Below are positions 8,600 to 18,421 of a stretch of DNA of 34,353 nucleotides, piece after piece; position 1 is the stretch's first letter, and each line of letters begins with the position of its first letter. The notes under the pieces were generated by a model. The model had not been told where the DNA came from and did no database searches. It was given only the letters and a program-made list of their open reading frames with translations. The position numbers were made by a program, and so were the translations under genes. The stretch is from positions 1 through 34,353 of the forward strand of contig NZ_AMRI01000036.1 in NCBI RefSeq assembly GCF_000299915.1, in the 5' to 3' direction. This DNA comes from Gallaecimonas xiamenensis 3-C-1 (lineage in GTDB: Bacteria > Pseudomonadota > Gammaproteobacteria > Enterobacterales > Gallaecimonadaceae).

Positions 8600-11275
8600 A
8601 TGATAGAAAAGAAAAATATTGCAAAATTCGTCCAAATGACGCTGTTGATGAGCGCAGGTGCTGCCATGTCAAACATGGCATACGCAGCTGATGACGAAGC
8701 TTCTGTACAGGATGACAAGAAAGTTGAGCGTATTGAAGTCACCGGGTCCCGTATCAAGCGGACCGACATCGAAGGTGCTTCACCGGTTGTTGTGATCGAT
8801 GCCAGCGAGATCTCTCGCCGTGGTTTCACATCAACATTTCAAGTTTTGGATTCACTGACCCAAGCAACAGGCTCCAAGCAAGGTGAGCAGTTCACCAACT
8901 CTTTCACGCCTGCCGCCCAAGACGTTAACCTCCGCGGGCTCGGTGGTGGTCGTACTCTGGTCCTGTTGAACGGACGCCGTGTTGCTGACTACCCTCTGCC
9001 GTTCAACGGCCAAAGCAACTTCTTTAACTGGTCAACTATCCCACTGGCCGCCGTTAAGCGCGTCGAAATTCTCACCGATGGTGCATCTGCCATTTACGGC
9101 TCAGACGCCATAGCTGGCGTAGTTAACGTCATCACCAAAGATCAGGTGGATGAAACCACTATCAGTGCCCAATTCGGCACCACCACCAATGGTGGTGGCG
9201 ACTCCAAACAGTTCCAAGCCACAACGGGCTTTGAATTGGGCTCTTCAAACTGGGTTGTATCTGCCGAGTATAAAGAGAACAAGCCGATCTACGGTAAGGA
9301 TCGTGACTGGCTCAACTCCTATATGGATAACCCGAACCCCAGCAGCCGATACCCATCCCTAGCGATCATCGACATGGACTGGAATGGTGGCGCCAACTTC
9401 GGTAAAGGCGAACTGCCCAGCCCTGACGCCTGTATCAACTCCGAGTCGGGTTATGTTGCGGCCTACAGCCCCAGCCGCGCAGACTATTGTGGCGGCGATC
9501 TGACGGGTGACGAATCCTTACGTGCCTATCGTGAGAACCTCTCCCTGTACGCCCACGGTGAAATGGATCTGACTGACAACATCAGCCTCTTCACAGACAT
9601 CCTCTACTTCGATACGTCCGTAGAGAATTCTGGCGCCAAGCTGTTCTGGGGTGGCTACTCCTTCGATGACACTCGCGGGTTACGTCGTTACCAACGTATC
9701 TTCAGCAGTAGCGAACTGGGCGCCAACATTGACACCAGTGATGAAACTACCACCAACGTCACCCTGGGTTTGAAAGGTGTGTTGGCAGGTCAATACGATT
9801 GGGAAGTTTCCTACACCGACAGCCGTTATGATCTGAAAAGCCGTACCCGTCGCTTTAAAGAAGAAGCGATCGACCTCTACTTCCTGACCGACAGGGATTA
9901 CGGTATCGGCAGCGCCATCGGCTCCGGCGTGCGTAACTCTATCTTTTCACCGCTGTCACAAGAAACTTTGGCAGGCCTAACCGGCACCCAAAAGCAAGAT
10001 GCTGATTCGTCTATGAAACAGCTGACCGGTATCATTGGCGGTGACCTGTTCGAGCTGCCGGCCGGTATGGTGCAGTTTTCTGCTACTGCGGAATACTCCA
10101 GCCAGGACTACAGCATCGACCTGGATGAGCGGACCCTCAATAAAGATGGCTTTGGTTGGTCAGGCCTGACAGGCACTGAGGGTGGTGGCGACCGTGACCG
10201 CTATGCTGCTGGCATAGAGTTCTTGGTGCCTGTGTTTGAAGGCTTTGACCTATCCCCCGCTATTCGTTATGACAAATATGACGATGGCTCTTCTGTCGGT
10301 GGTCGTTTTACCAGCCAGATTAAGTTCACCTATCGCCCTATCGACGAACTGATGTTCCGTGGTGGTTGGTCTCAAACCTTCCGTGCCCCTGACATGCACT
10401 ATCTGTTTGCCAAAGACAGCGGTTTTTACACCAACGTTGTGGACACCTACCAATGTGACCAAGACGGTGAAGGCAGTGCTGCCTGTGAAAACACTGTCCA
10501 AATCCAAGGTAACCGTTCAGGCAACTTGGATCTGAAAGAAGAGAAGGGACAAAACTTCAGCCTGGGTCTGGTGGCCGAGCCCATCGAGAACCTCAGCTTT
10601 ACCATCGACTACTATAAAATTGAGCTTGAAGACGTTGTTTACGACATCTCAGCACAACGCCTGGTCAATGATGAAGCGGAGTGCCGTGATGGGTCACGTG
10701 ACCCCAACTCCTCCTACTGCCAATTTGTCTTCAGCAAAGTCATTCGTGGCGGTAGTGGTGGCAGCGCAGGGGACATCGTTGAGGTGGGTACCTATCCCAT
10801 CAACCAAGCCAAGCAGAATCAGTCTGGGTTTGACGCTTCCGCCTCGTACAAGTGGACCACCGACTACGGCGATCTGAGCGTCCAGCTCGGTTACACCATC
10901 GTTACCAAGCTGGAAGAGCAGGTCTTCCCTGACGATCCCATGACCTCTATTCGTAGCTCCGGTTACGACCCCCGTTCCAAGGTCAACGGTTCCGTCACCT
11001 GGAGTACCGACAAGTACCAGGCAACTCTCTATGCAGACCGTACCGGTTCTACTCTGAACTATGATGAAGACGGTCGACTGAGCGGCTGGACAAGGTTCAA
11101 CTTGACAGCGGGCATGGAGCTGACTGATAACGTCGGTCTGGGGATCACCGTCAATAACCTCTTCGACGAGCGTCCGCCGGAAGACAAAAACTGGACCGCC
11201 TGGCCTTACTTTGATCGCAGCTACTACAATGCTGTTGGTCGTGAAGTATTCGTCAGTACCACAGTCCGTTTCTAA
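8600..11275 (+). CDS. TonB-dependent outer-membrane receptor (paralogue 1)
   Basis: An 891-residue receptor. Signal peptide MIEKKNIAKFVQMTLLMSAG to AYA/ADD, a TonB-box-like VERIEVTG near the mature N-terminus, plug domain with VNLRGLGGGRTLVLLNGRRV and ASAIYGSDAIAGVVNVITK (about 100-200), then a long beta-barrel ending VFVSTTVRF with terminal Phe. Three loop cysteine pairs are visible (CINSESGYVAAYSPSRADYC, then CDQDGEGSAAC and CRDGSRDPNSSYC) and all recur in the paralogue at 11916-14573. It would import a ligand across the outer membrane using TonB-ExbBD energy; the ligand cannot be told and no linked enzyme is present. The start at 8600 is preferred over ATG 8582 because TGAGGAAAA ends about 7 bases before it. 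Confidence 0.92.
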   Translation: MIEKKNIAKFVQMTLLMSAGAAMSNMAYAADDEASVQDDKKVERIEVTGSRIKRTDIEGASPVVVIDASEISRRGFTSTFQVLDSLTQATGSKQGEQFTNSFTPAAQDVNLRGLGGGRTLVLLNGRRVADYPLPFNGQSNFFNWSTIPLAAVKRVEILTDGASAIYGSDAIAGVVNVITKDQVDETTISAQFGTTTNGGGDSKQFQATTGFELGSSNWVVSAEYKENKPIYGKDRDWLNSYMDNPNPSSRYPSLAIIDMDWNGGANFGKGELPSPDACINSESGYVAAYSPSRADYCGGDLTGDESLRAYRENLSLYAHGEMDLTDNISLFTDILYFDTSVENSGAKLFWGGYSFDDTRGLRRYQRIFSSSELGANIDTSDETTTNVTLGLKGVLAGQYDWEVSYTDSRYDLKSRTRRFKEEAIDLYFLTDRDYGIGSAIGSGVRNSIFSPLSQETLAGLTGTQKQDADSSMKQLTGIIGGDLFELPAGMVQFSATAEYSSQDYSIDLDERTLNKDGFGWSGLTGTEGGGDRDRYAAGIEFLVPVFEGFDLSPAIRYDKYDDGSSVGGRFTSQIKFTYRPIDELMFRGGWSQTFRAPDMHYLFAKDSGFYTNVVDTYQCDQDGEGSAACENTVQIQGNRSGNLDLKEEKGQNFSLGLVAEPIENLSFTIDYYKIELEDVVYDISAQRLVNDEAECRDGSRDPNSSYCQFVFSKVIRGGSGGSAGDIVEVGTYPINQAKQNQSGFDASASYKWTTDYGDLSVQLGYTIVTKLEEQVFPDDPMTSIRSSGYDPRSKVNGSVTWSTDKYQATLYADRTGSTLNYDEDGRLSGWTRFNLTAGMELTDNVGLGITVNNLFDERPPEDKNWTAWPYFDRSYYNAVGREVFVSTTVRF

Positions 11276-11288
11276 GGAAAACATTGGT

Positions 11289-11316
11289 AAAAGCCGCTCT
11301 CCTGAGCGGCTTTTTT
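11289..11316 (+). terminator. Intrinsic terminator of receptor 1
   Basis: AAGCCGCTC-TCCT-GAGCGGCTT forms a 9-base perfect stem with a four-base loop, followed by a run of six T (11311-11316). It begins 13 bases after the receptor stop. Confidence 0.92.
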
Positions 11317-11873
11317 ATAATTCTATTTTGTTAGTCAGTACAACTCACAAGAAACAGCTGGAGAGCAACATCTCAGATAATGGATAGAGATAGCTAAACG
11401 CCTTGAAACCAGCTGCGAACAATTAATCTTTACTCTCCATCGGATTAATAAAATCACTTCACCCACACTCCCAATTCATGGATTTAATATAAATATGGGT
11501 GTGATGCTCTAGTCAACAGTAGTCTTCATCAGGTTTTAAAATAAACAAATAAAATAAATCATGCTTTACGACAAGCCTTTCGAATAAATTTCATTCTGCA
11601 ATGGCACATCCCATTTCAATTAAAGAACATTACTAAACTACCATGCTCATATTAATTCTCACCCTAGCTTTAACTTAATCCATATCACAACAGACTTTGA
11701 GGTCTCCTATCAGGGCTTGGAGCTATATCCAAAAAAGAAAACTGCATCATAAAGAGTCAACTTCGCCAGATATTAAGGATCAACCTGATGTGCAGCGCTG
11801 TCAGCAGCTGCAATATTGAGCGCTGTTCTACTTCAATAATGGTGCCTTTGATAAGTGGACTTCGATTGGCTAT
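11317..11873. other. AT-rich non-coding interval between the convergent receptors
   Basis: About 557 bases with no reading frame of meaningful length on either strand. A spot count of 11521-11580 gives 16 G or C in 60, far below the neighbouring genes. I see no tRNA, IS end or clear promoter for a protein gene. An AGCGCTGT direct repeat occurs at 11794 and 11819. It may be decayed coding DNA, a scar of the event that brought the receptors in, or the site of an untested small RNA. Confidence 0.6.
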
Positions 11874-11901
11874 AAAAAAGGCCACCTTCCGGTGGCCTTT
11901 T
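11874..11901 (-). terminator. Intrinsic terminator of receptor 2
   Basis: On the minus strand AAAGGCCACC-GGAA-GGTGGCCTTT forms a perfect stem followed by TTTTTT and then ATA. It lies 14 bases after the stop codon at 11916. Confidence 0.92.
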
Positions 11902-11915
11902 AGCTGGTGTGACGC

Positions 11916-14573
11916 TTAGAACCTAACAGTGGCGTTGACGAAAACCTCACGACCGATAGCGTTATATTGCCCTCGGTAGAAATAAGGCCAGCTTGGCCAA
12001 GTATCATCTTGAGGGGGACGCTCGTTAGTCAGGTTATTCACATTCAAACCTAGGCCAACATTGTCATTTACCCTCATAGAAGCCGTCAGGTTGGCTGTAG
12101 TCCATGAACCGATACGACCATCTTCGTCATAGTTCAGGATGGATCCCAAACGACGAACGAATAGGGTTACCGCGTAGTCGTCATTATTCCAACCGATTGA
12201 ACCATTGACTATGGTACGAGGGTCATAGCTTGCTGAACGTATAGATTCCATTGGATCAGTCGGGAAGATACGCTCCTCGTACTTCAAGGTATTGGAATAA
12301 CCAAGCTTGAATTTGAAGTCCCCCATATCAGTCATCAGGGTGTACTGGCCACTGACATCAATGCCGTCCAACCGGAACTCAGACTGGTTGATGGGTCCAA
12401 CTTTAATCTCTTCCAGTTCGTCAGGATCCAAGGCGTTACCACGGACAACCTTGCTCAAGACGTTCTGGCAGAAGGCAGAGTTGATGTCACGGTCACCCAG
12501 ACGGCAATCTGCTTCATCGTTCATCAGCGTTTGTGCATCTTCGTCATTGACGACGTCTTCCAACTCAATTCGGAAGTAATCAATGGTGAAGCTCAAGTTT
12601 TCGATAGGCTCAAATACCACCCCGAAAGAGTATGTATCACCCGTCTCTTCCTTGAGTTTGATATTACCTGCACGTTGCCCGAAGGGGTTTTCACCACCAT
12701 CACAGTCGTAGTTGGCATCTGATTCGCAACGGTAGGTATCTTCAACAGAAGTGTAGAATCCAGACGGCGCCGCAAACAGATAGTGCATGTCAGGGGCACG
12801 GAAGGTCTGAGACCAACCACCACGTACCATCAGCTGTTGAATGGGTCGATAGGTGAACTTCAGCTGGCTAGTAGCACGACCGCCCACAGAAGAATCATCC
12901 TCATACTTGTCATAACGGACAGCAGGGTTAAGTTCAAAACCCTCGAAAACCGGTATTGCTAATTCAAGACCAACTGCATACCGTTTGCGGTCACCACCAC
13001 CCTCGGTACCTGTCAAGCCCCACCAGCCCTGTCCCTCACTATTAAGGGTGCGCTCATCCAGGTCAATGTCGTATCCCTGCTTGGAGTACTCGGCTGAAAC
13101 AGCAAATTGCATGGTACCAGCCGGAAGTTCTAGCAGATCACCTGACAAGTTGGCCGACAACTGCCTCATATAGGAGTCGCCTTTCTGGCTTTGACGCCCG
13201 GTGAGATCACGCATGTCTTCAGGAGAGACAAAGTCGTAGATGGAATGGGCACCTGGACCAGGATAACCGTAAGGCCCCAGATTGACCGTGTCCATGTAGT
13301 AAGCGTTGATGGCTTCTTCTTTGAAGCGTGTTTGACCACTGTCAGTGTTGTAAGTGCTGTCGGTATAGGCCACTTCCCAATCGTAGTCTGCAATTACACC
13401 TCGCAGACCCACACTGATATTCAGTGTGTCTTCGTCAAAGTTAGCCTCTTGGGGGCCTGTTTCCGCAGGAGAAAAAATACGCTGTAGACCTTGGGCCACC
13501 ACTTCATCATTTTCATCCAGGTAAGTGATGTTATCACCCCACCAGAGACGGAAGTTCCGTTGTGAAACCTTGGATTTCCAATAAAGGATGTCGGTGAAAG
13601 CCGACATGCTGTCATTTATTTCATATTGCCCAGAGACAAATACCGACTTGTTCTCTCGATAACTACGAAGGGTTTCTTCACCGTTGCTGTCATAACCACA
13701 ATAACGGCCTTTACCTGGTCGATAGGATAGCTCGTAACCGGTTCCGGAATTAAAGCACTGCTCATCATCGGGAGCGACGTAATTACCGGTGAAGAGGTCG
13801 TAGGTCAAAATCGCACGAGCAGGGTAACGGGTATTGGGGTCTGGATTATCCTCGTAAGAATCCATCCAGTCCCTATCCTTACCATAGATAGGGTCCTGCT
13901 CATTCCACTCGGCAGTAACCACCCAGTTAGATTTACCCAAATCAAAACCAGTGACCAACTGCAGTTTTCTGGAATAACCGGCCCCTTCTGTGGTGTAGCC
14001 ATAGGTGCCGGTAATGGTCGTATCATCAACTTGCTTCTTGGTGATGACGTTCACAACACCAGCAATAGCGTCAGAACCGTATATCGCCGATGCACCATCA
14101 GTTTGGATCTCAATACGCTCTACAGCCGCCAACGGTATTGTTGACCAGTTGAAGAAGTTGCTCTGGGAGTTATAAGGCAAAGGGTAGTCTGCTACACGGC
14201 GACCATTCAGCAATACCAAAGTGCGCCCAGGGCCAAGGCCCCGCAGGTTGATATCCTGGGCCGCAGGGGTAAAGGAGTTAGTATATTGTTCACCTTGCTG
14301 CGAACCCGTAGCCTGAGTGAGGGATTCTAGAACTGAAAAGGTGGAAGTGAAGCCTCGCTCAGCGATCTCCGATGCAGAGATCACGACTACCGGAGAAGCA
14401 CCCTCTATATCAGTCCGCGCAATACGCGAACCTGTAACTTCAATACGCTCAACTTTCTTGTCTTCTTGGGCTACCTCATCTTCAGCAGCCAAAAGTGGCA
14501 TGCTAGCTACTGAGCCAGCGCCTAGCAGCAACGCCATTTGGACGAACTTTGCGATACTTGTCTTGTCTCTCAT
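11916..14573 (-). CDS. TonB-dependent outer-membrane receptor (paralogue 2)
   Basis: An 885-residue receptor clearly homologous to the one at 8600-11275 along its whole length, with the closest match in the plug (GASPVVVISASEIAERGFTS, GRTLVLLNGRRVADYPLP) and mid-barrel (LTGTEGGGDRKRYA, then RGGWSQTFRAPDMHYLFA). Differences concentrate in barrel loops, which suggests different or diversified ligands. Signal peptide MRDKTSIAKFVQMALLLGAG to LLA/AED; terminal residues VFVNATVRF. The loop cysteine pairs are conserved. The start at 14573 is chosen because GAGGAAAAC precedes it at proper spacing; the same short leader (GGGAATGAC.GAGGAAAACA) precedes receptor 1, so the duplication reached upstream of the gene. 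Ligand unknown. Codon third positions look less GC-rich than in purA next door. Confidence 0.92.
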   Translation of the reverse strand: MRDKTSIAKFVQMALLLGAGSVASMPLLAAEDEVAQEDKKVERIEVTGSRIARTDIEGASPVVVISASEIAERGFTSTFSVLESLTQATGSQQGEQYTNSFTPAAQDINLRGLGPGRTLVLLNGRRVADYPLPYNSQSNFFNWSTIPLAAVERIEIQTDGASAIYGSDAIAGVVNVITKKQVDDTTITGTYGYTTEGAGYSRKLQLVTGFDLGKSNWVVTAEWNEQDPIYGKDRDWMDSYEDNPDPNTRYPARAILTYDLFTGNYVAPDDEQCFNSGTGYELSYRPGKGRYCGYDSNGEETLRSYRENKSVFVSGQYEINDSMSAFTDILYWKSKVSQRNFRLWWGDNITYLDENDEVVAQGLQRIFSPAETGPQEANFDEDTLNISVGLRGVIADYDWEVAYTDSTYNTDSGQTRFKEEAINAYYMDTVNLGPYGYPGPGAHSIYDFVSPEDMRDLTGRQSQKGDSYMRQLSANLSGDLLELPAGTMQFAVSAEYSKQGYDIDLDERTLNSEGQGWWGLTGTEGGGDRKRYAVGLELAIPVFEGFELNPAVRYDKYEDDSSVGGRATSQLKFTYRPIQQLMVRGGWSQTFRAPDMHYLFAAPSGFYTSVEDTYRCESDANYDCDGGENPFGQRAGNIKLKEETGDTYSFGVVFEPIENLSFTIDYFRIELEDVVNDEDAQTLMNDEADCRLGDRDINSAFCQNVLSKVVRGNALDPDELEEIKVGPINQSEFRLDGIDVSGQYTLMTDMGDFKFKLGYSNTLKYEERIFPTDPMESIRSASYDPRTIVNGSIGWNNDDYAVTLFVRRLGSILNYDEDGRIGSWTTANLTASMRVNDNVGLGLNVNNLTNERPPQDDTWPSWPYFYRGQYNAIGREVFVNATVRF

Positions 14574-14636
14574 TTTGTTTTCCTCTGTCATTCCCTGACC
14601 TTGCACCCTCGTTATGTTCGAGATTGTTTGCACAAG

Positions 14637-14653
14637 GTTAACGCAAAGTTAAC
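14637..14653. promoter_or_regulatory. Twin GTTAAC sites upstream of receptor 2
   Basis: GTTAAC-GCAAA-GTTAAC: two copies of a self-complementary hexamer 5 bases apart, about 64-80 bases before the receptor 2 start. The arrangement suits a dimeric regulator or promoter overlap. Function is inference. Confidence 0.35.
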
Positions 14654-14692
14654 ACCGTCCTTCCTGGCAAGGTAGCCTCATTTGATGTTCAC

Positions 14693-14715
14693 CGACGAAT
14701 TTGTGCGCTTCGTCG
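14693..14715. promoter_or_regulatory. Inverted repeat upstream of receptor 2
   Basis: CGACGAA (14693-14699) and TTCGTCG (14709-14715) are perfect 7-base inverted arms separated by 9 bases. It lies between the receptor 2 promoter region and the purA terminator and is not followed by a T-run, so an operator is more likely than a terminator. Confidence 0.35.
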
Positions 14716-14739
14716 TGTATACAAGACTTTGATAAGTAC

Positions 14740-14769
14740 AAAAAAGCCGCCCCTGAGGGCGGCTTTTTC
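14740..14769 (-). terminator. Intrinsic terminator of purA
   Basis: AAAAAAGCCGCCC-CTGA-GGGCGGCTTTTTC on the plus strand; on the minus strand the stem is followed by TTTTTTG. It lies 16 bases after the purA stop and insulates purA from receptor 2. Confidence 0.9.
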
Positions 14770-14785
14770 TAAGGACCAAGGCTTA

Positions 14786-16102
<1,317 letters not shown>

Positions 16103-16145
16103 TTAAAAACAGATTCTACCAGAAAAGATTGGAAGGGTTTAAGGC

Positions 16146-16334
16146 CTAATGTTTGACCAGCCAGGCCAACAGCCCTCCAAGCACCAGCATTACCAGCCCT
16201 ATTTGCCTGATCACCCTAGGTTTTTGCTGAGACAAATCCGCCATTAATTGCTGCCATTTCTGTGGCATCAGGGCTGGCCCCAGTCCTTCGAGTACCAACC
16301 AAAGTGCCAACAGTTGCCAAAAAGTGTCGCTCAT
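16146..16334 (-). CDS. DUF2065 small membrane protein (YjeT-like)
   Basis: A 62-residue protein with two hydrophobic helices: FWQLLALWLVLEGLGPALM (about 5-23) and IRQIGLVMLVLGGLLAWLV (about 42-60), joined by a polar loop. The LEGLGPALMPQKW motif marks DUF2065. Members usually sit between hflC and purA but their role is unknown. Here its start overlaps the stop of the aminotransferase-like gene (ATGA, 16331-16334), so it is translationally coupled to that gene rather than directly following hflC. Confidence 0.9.
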   Translation of the reverse strand: MSDTFWQLLALWLVLEGLGPALMPQKWQQLMADLSQQKPRVIRQIGLVMLVLGGLLAWLVKH

Positions 16335-17491
16335 AAGCTCGCCAATGCCTTGAGGTCGATATCCTCTAGCTCATGATAAGGCGCAAACCCAAAACGTAGC
16401 CGATCGCCACGGTAGTCGGTGAGGATCCCTTGGCTGGCCAGGTAGTCGGCTAGGCGCTCGGTGCTGGCGGCATCGGGTAGGACGAAGGTCAGGAAATGGC
16501 CATGTAGGCCCAGATCCCGTGCCAATAGCTGACCCCGATGCAGCAGAGGGCTGGCCACGGCATCCAACTCGGCCAAAAAGCGCTGCTGCAACTGCTGAAC
16601 GTGCCGATGCACAGCCTCGATGCTGATGCCGTCCTGTTGCCACCAATCCAGGACCGCCAGCAGCCGGTACAGGGCCGACATATCGAAGGTGGCACCGGCA
16701 AAGCGCATGCCGTTGTCGGCATATGCGACTGCCCCCTCGCGGCTTTGGTGCAGGGCACCAAACTCGGCATACCAACCAGTGTTGACGGGTCGCAAGGTGC
16801 AGCCCGGTGGCACCGCCATAAAGCAGCAGCCCTCCCCGCCCTGGGCATACTTGTAGCTGCCCGCCAGATAAAAGGCCCTGTGGGCTATGGCCGACAGATC
16901 GGTAGGCAAGGCCCCAAAGCCGTGATAGCCATCCACCACCACCATGGTCTCTGGGTCCGTTACTGCCGCTACCAAGCGGTCGATATCCCCGGCCACGACA
17001 CCGGAGTTGAAAAATACCTGGCTGAAGAACACCAGATCCCAGCCCCCTTGTTGGGCCTGGGCTGCAAAACGCGCCTCGAAGTCGGCAAAGGGTTGGGTAG
17101 GCACCCGCACCACCTGGGCCAGGCCTGCTTCTTCCAGGCGCAGACACTGGCGGGTGAAGGAGTGAAATTCGCTGTCGGTGGTGAGAATACGCCAGGGTCG
17201 CCCGGCAGGCAGGCAGGACAGCAGCCGCACCACAAACTCGTGGGTATTGGGGGCAAAGACCAGTTGGCCAGGGTCAGGAAGCATCAAGAGGCGAGCCAGG
17301 TGGCTTTGCACCCTTGGCACCTTCTCGGTAAAAAAGTGACCCCACTTGTCGTCCACCCACCTGGCTGTGTCATCCCAGTAGGCCAGTTGGGCATCCCGGG
17401 TGACGTCAGGCCAGAAATGGTGGCTATGGCAAGCGTAATGTTGCTGGCCCTGGTGATGGCGCAAAAATCCTTGGTAATGGCCCTTAAGCAT
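16331..17491 (-). CDS. Class-V aminotransferase / kynureninase-fold PLP enzyme
   Basis: A 386-residue fold-type I PLP protein. D187 in VVVDGYHGFGALP would hold the pyridine nitrogen, and K214 in LAGSYKYAQGGEG is the predicted Schiff-base lysine. FAPNTHEFVVRLLSCL (near 80) and SEFHSFTRQCLRLEE fit the phosphate and substrate region. The small C-terminal domain begins near residue 280. The overall pattern resembles kynureninase more than cysteine desulfurase: there is no conserved desulfurase cysteine loop. Substrate unknown; no tryptophan-catabolism neighbours. It is inserted between hflC and DUF2065. An intrinsic terminator for hflC ends about 9 bases before its ATG, and GGGGGAACC serves as ribosome-binding site. 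Confidence 0.8.
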   Translation of the reverse strand: MLKGHYQGFLRHHQGQQHYACHSHHFWPDVTRDAQLAYWDDTARWVDDKWGHFFTEKVPRVQSHLARLLMLPDPGQLVFAPNTHEFVVRLLSCLPAGRPWRILTTDSEFHSFTRQCLRLEEAGLAQVVRVPTQPFADFEARFAAQAQQGGWDLVFFSQVFFNSGVVAGDIDRLVAAVTDPETMVVVDGYHGFGALPTDLSAIAHRAFYLAGSYKYAQGGEGCCFMAVPPGCTLRPVNTGWYAEFGALHQSREGAVAYADNGMRFAGATFDMSALYRLLAVLDWWQQDGISIEAVHRHVQQLQQRFLAELDAVASPLLHRGQLLARDLGLHGHFLTFVLPDAASTERLADYLASQGILTDYRGDRLRFGFAPYHELEDIDLKALASL

Positions 17492-17499
17492 GGTTCCCC

Positions 17500-17526
17500 C
17501 AAAAGAAAGCCCGGCGAACCGGGCTT
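17500..17526 (-). terminator. Intrinsic terminator after hflC
   Basis: On the minus strand AAGCCCGG-TTCG-CCGGGCTT is a perfect 8-base stem closed by a stable UUCG tetraloop, followed by TCTTTT. It begins 5 bases after the hflC stop and ends about 9 bases before the start of the next gene. Confidence 0.85.
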
Positions 17527-17530
17527 GATA

Positions 17531-18418
17531 TTATTTTTGTTTTTCCGCGCCTTTCATGTAGCGGAAGAAGTCGCTGTCTGGTTTGAGCACCATGACATCG
17601 TCTTTACTGCTGAAGCTCTTCTTGTAGGCTTCGAGGCTGCGCAGGAAGCTGAAGAACTCCGGATCCTGGGCGTAAGCCTTGGCGTAGATCTTGGCGGCGA
17701 TGGCATCCCCTTCACCACGGATGGTACGGCTCTGCTGCTCGGCCTTGGCCAATTCCACTGTTACCCGGGCGTCAGCATTGGCTCGCATGTCCTCGGCTTC
17801 CTTCTTACCGGTGGCTCGGGACAGGTTGGCATGGCCCAGGCGCTCGGCGCGCATCTGTTCGAAGATGGCGTTGGACACCTTGGGAGGCAGGTTGATCATC
17901 TTGACCCGCACGTCCACCACTTCAATACCCAGGGGTATCGCCGCTTCCTTGACCTGGGCCAGAGCCTGAGCCATCAATTCGGAGCGGGAGCCGGAAACGA
18001 TATCGGCAATGCTGCGGCTACCGAACTCGTCGCGCAGGCCGTTATAGACCTTGGGCTGGAGGCGGCTCTCAGCCAGGGCGAAATTACCGCGCTGGTTGTT
18101 GTTGTAGAAGGTCTCGAAGTCTTTGATACGCCATTTCACGTAGGCGTCCACCAGCAGTTCCTTTTGCTGATCAACAACGAAACGCTGCTGATCGGACTTG
18201 AGGTTCTGCAGGCGAGCGTCGAGCAGGCTGACGCTGTCAATCAGGGGCACTTTGAAGTGCAGGCCCGGTTCGTAAACCAGGGCCTGGCCGTCGTCGCCCT
18301 TAGTTACCTTCTGAAAGCGCAACAGCAAGGCGTTTTGGCCTTCATTGACCACAAATACCGAGGCATAGCCCAGGATCAGCAGCAGGAAAGTGATGACGAT
18401 GAGCAAAATACGGTTCAT
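17531..18418 (-). CDS. hflC: Protease modulator HflC
   Basis: A 295-residue SPFH (prohibitin-type) protein. One N-terminal membrane helix (ILLIVITFLLLILGYASVFVV, about 4-24) is followed by a periplasmic SPFH domain starting NEGQNALLLRFQKV, a long coiled-coil region rich in Ala, Glu and Arg (ANADARVTVELAKAEQQSR), and a short tail ending MKGAEKQK. With HflK it forms a membrane cage around FtsH and restrains its proteolysis of membrane proteins. The ATG lies 3 bases after the hflK stop, so the two are co-translated. A terminator follows directly. Confidence 0.97.
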   Translation of the reverse strand: MNRILLIVITFLLLILGYASVFVVNEGQNALLLRFQKVTKGDDGQALVYEPGLHFKVPLIDSVSLLDARLQNLKSDQQRFVVDQQKELLVDAYVKWRIKDFETFYNNNQRGNFALAESRLQPKVYNGLRDEFGSRSIADIVSGSRSELMAQALAQVKEAAIPLGIEVVDVRVKMINLPPKVSNAIFEQMRAERLGHANLSRATGKKEAEDMRANADARVTVELAKAEQQSRTIRGEGDAIAAKIYAKAYAQDPEFFSFLRSLEAYKKSFSSKDDVMVLKPDSDFFRYMKGAEKQK

Positions 18419-18421
18419 GTC

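Noticed and set aside
11794-11826. AGCGCTGT direct repeat in the receptor gap as a mobile-element end
   Set aside because: Only 8 bases long, no inverted repeat or transposase nearby; chance is sufficient.
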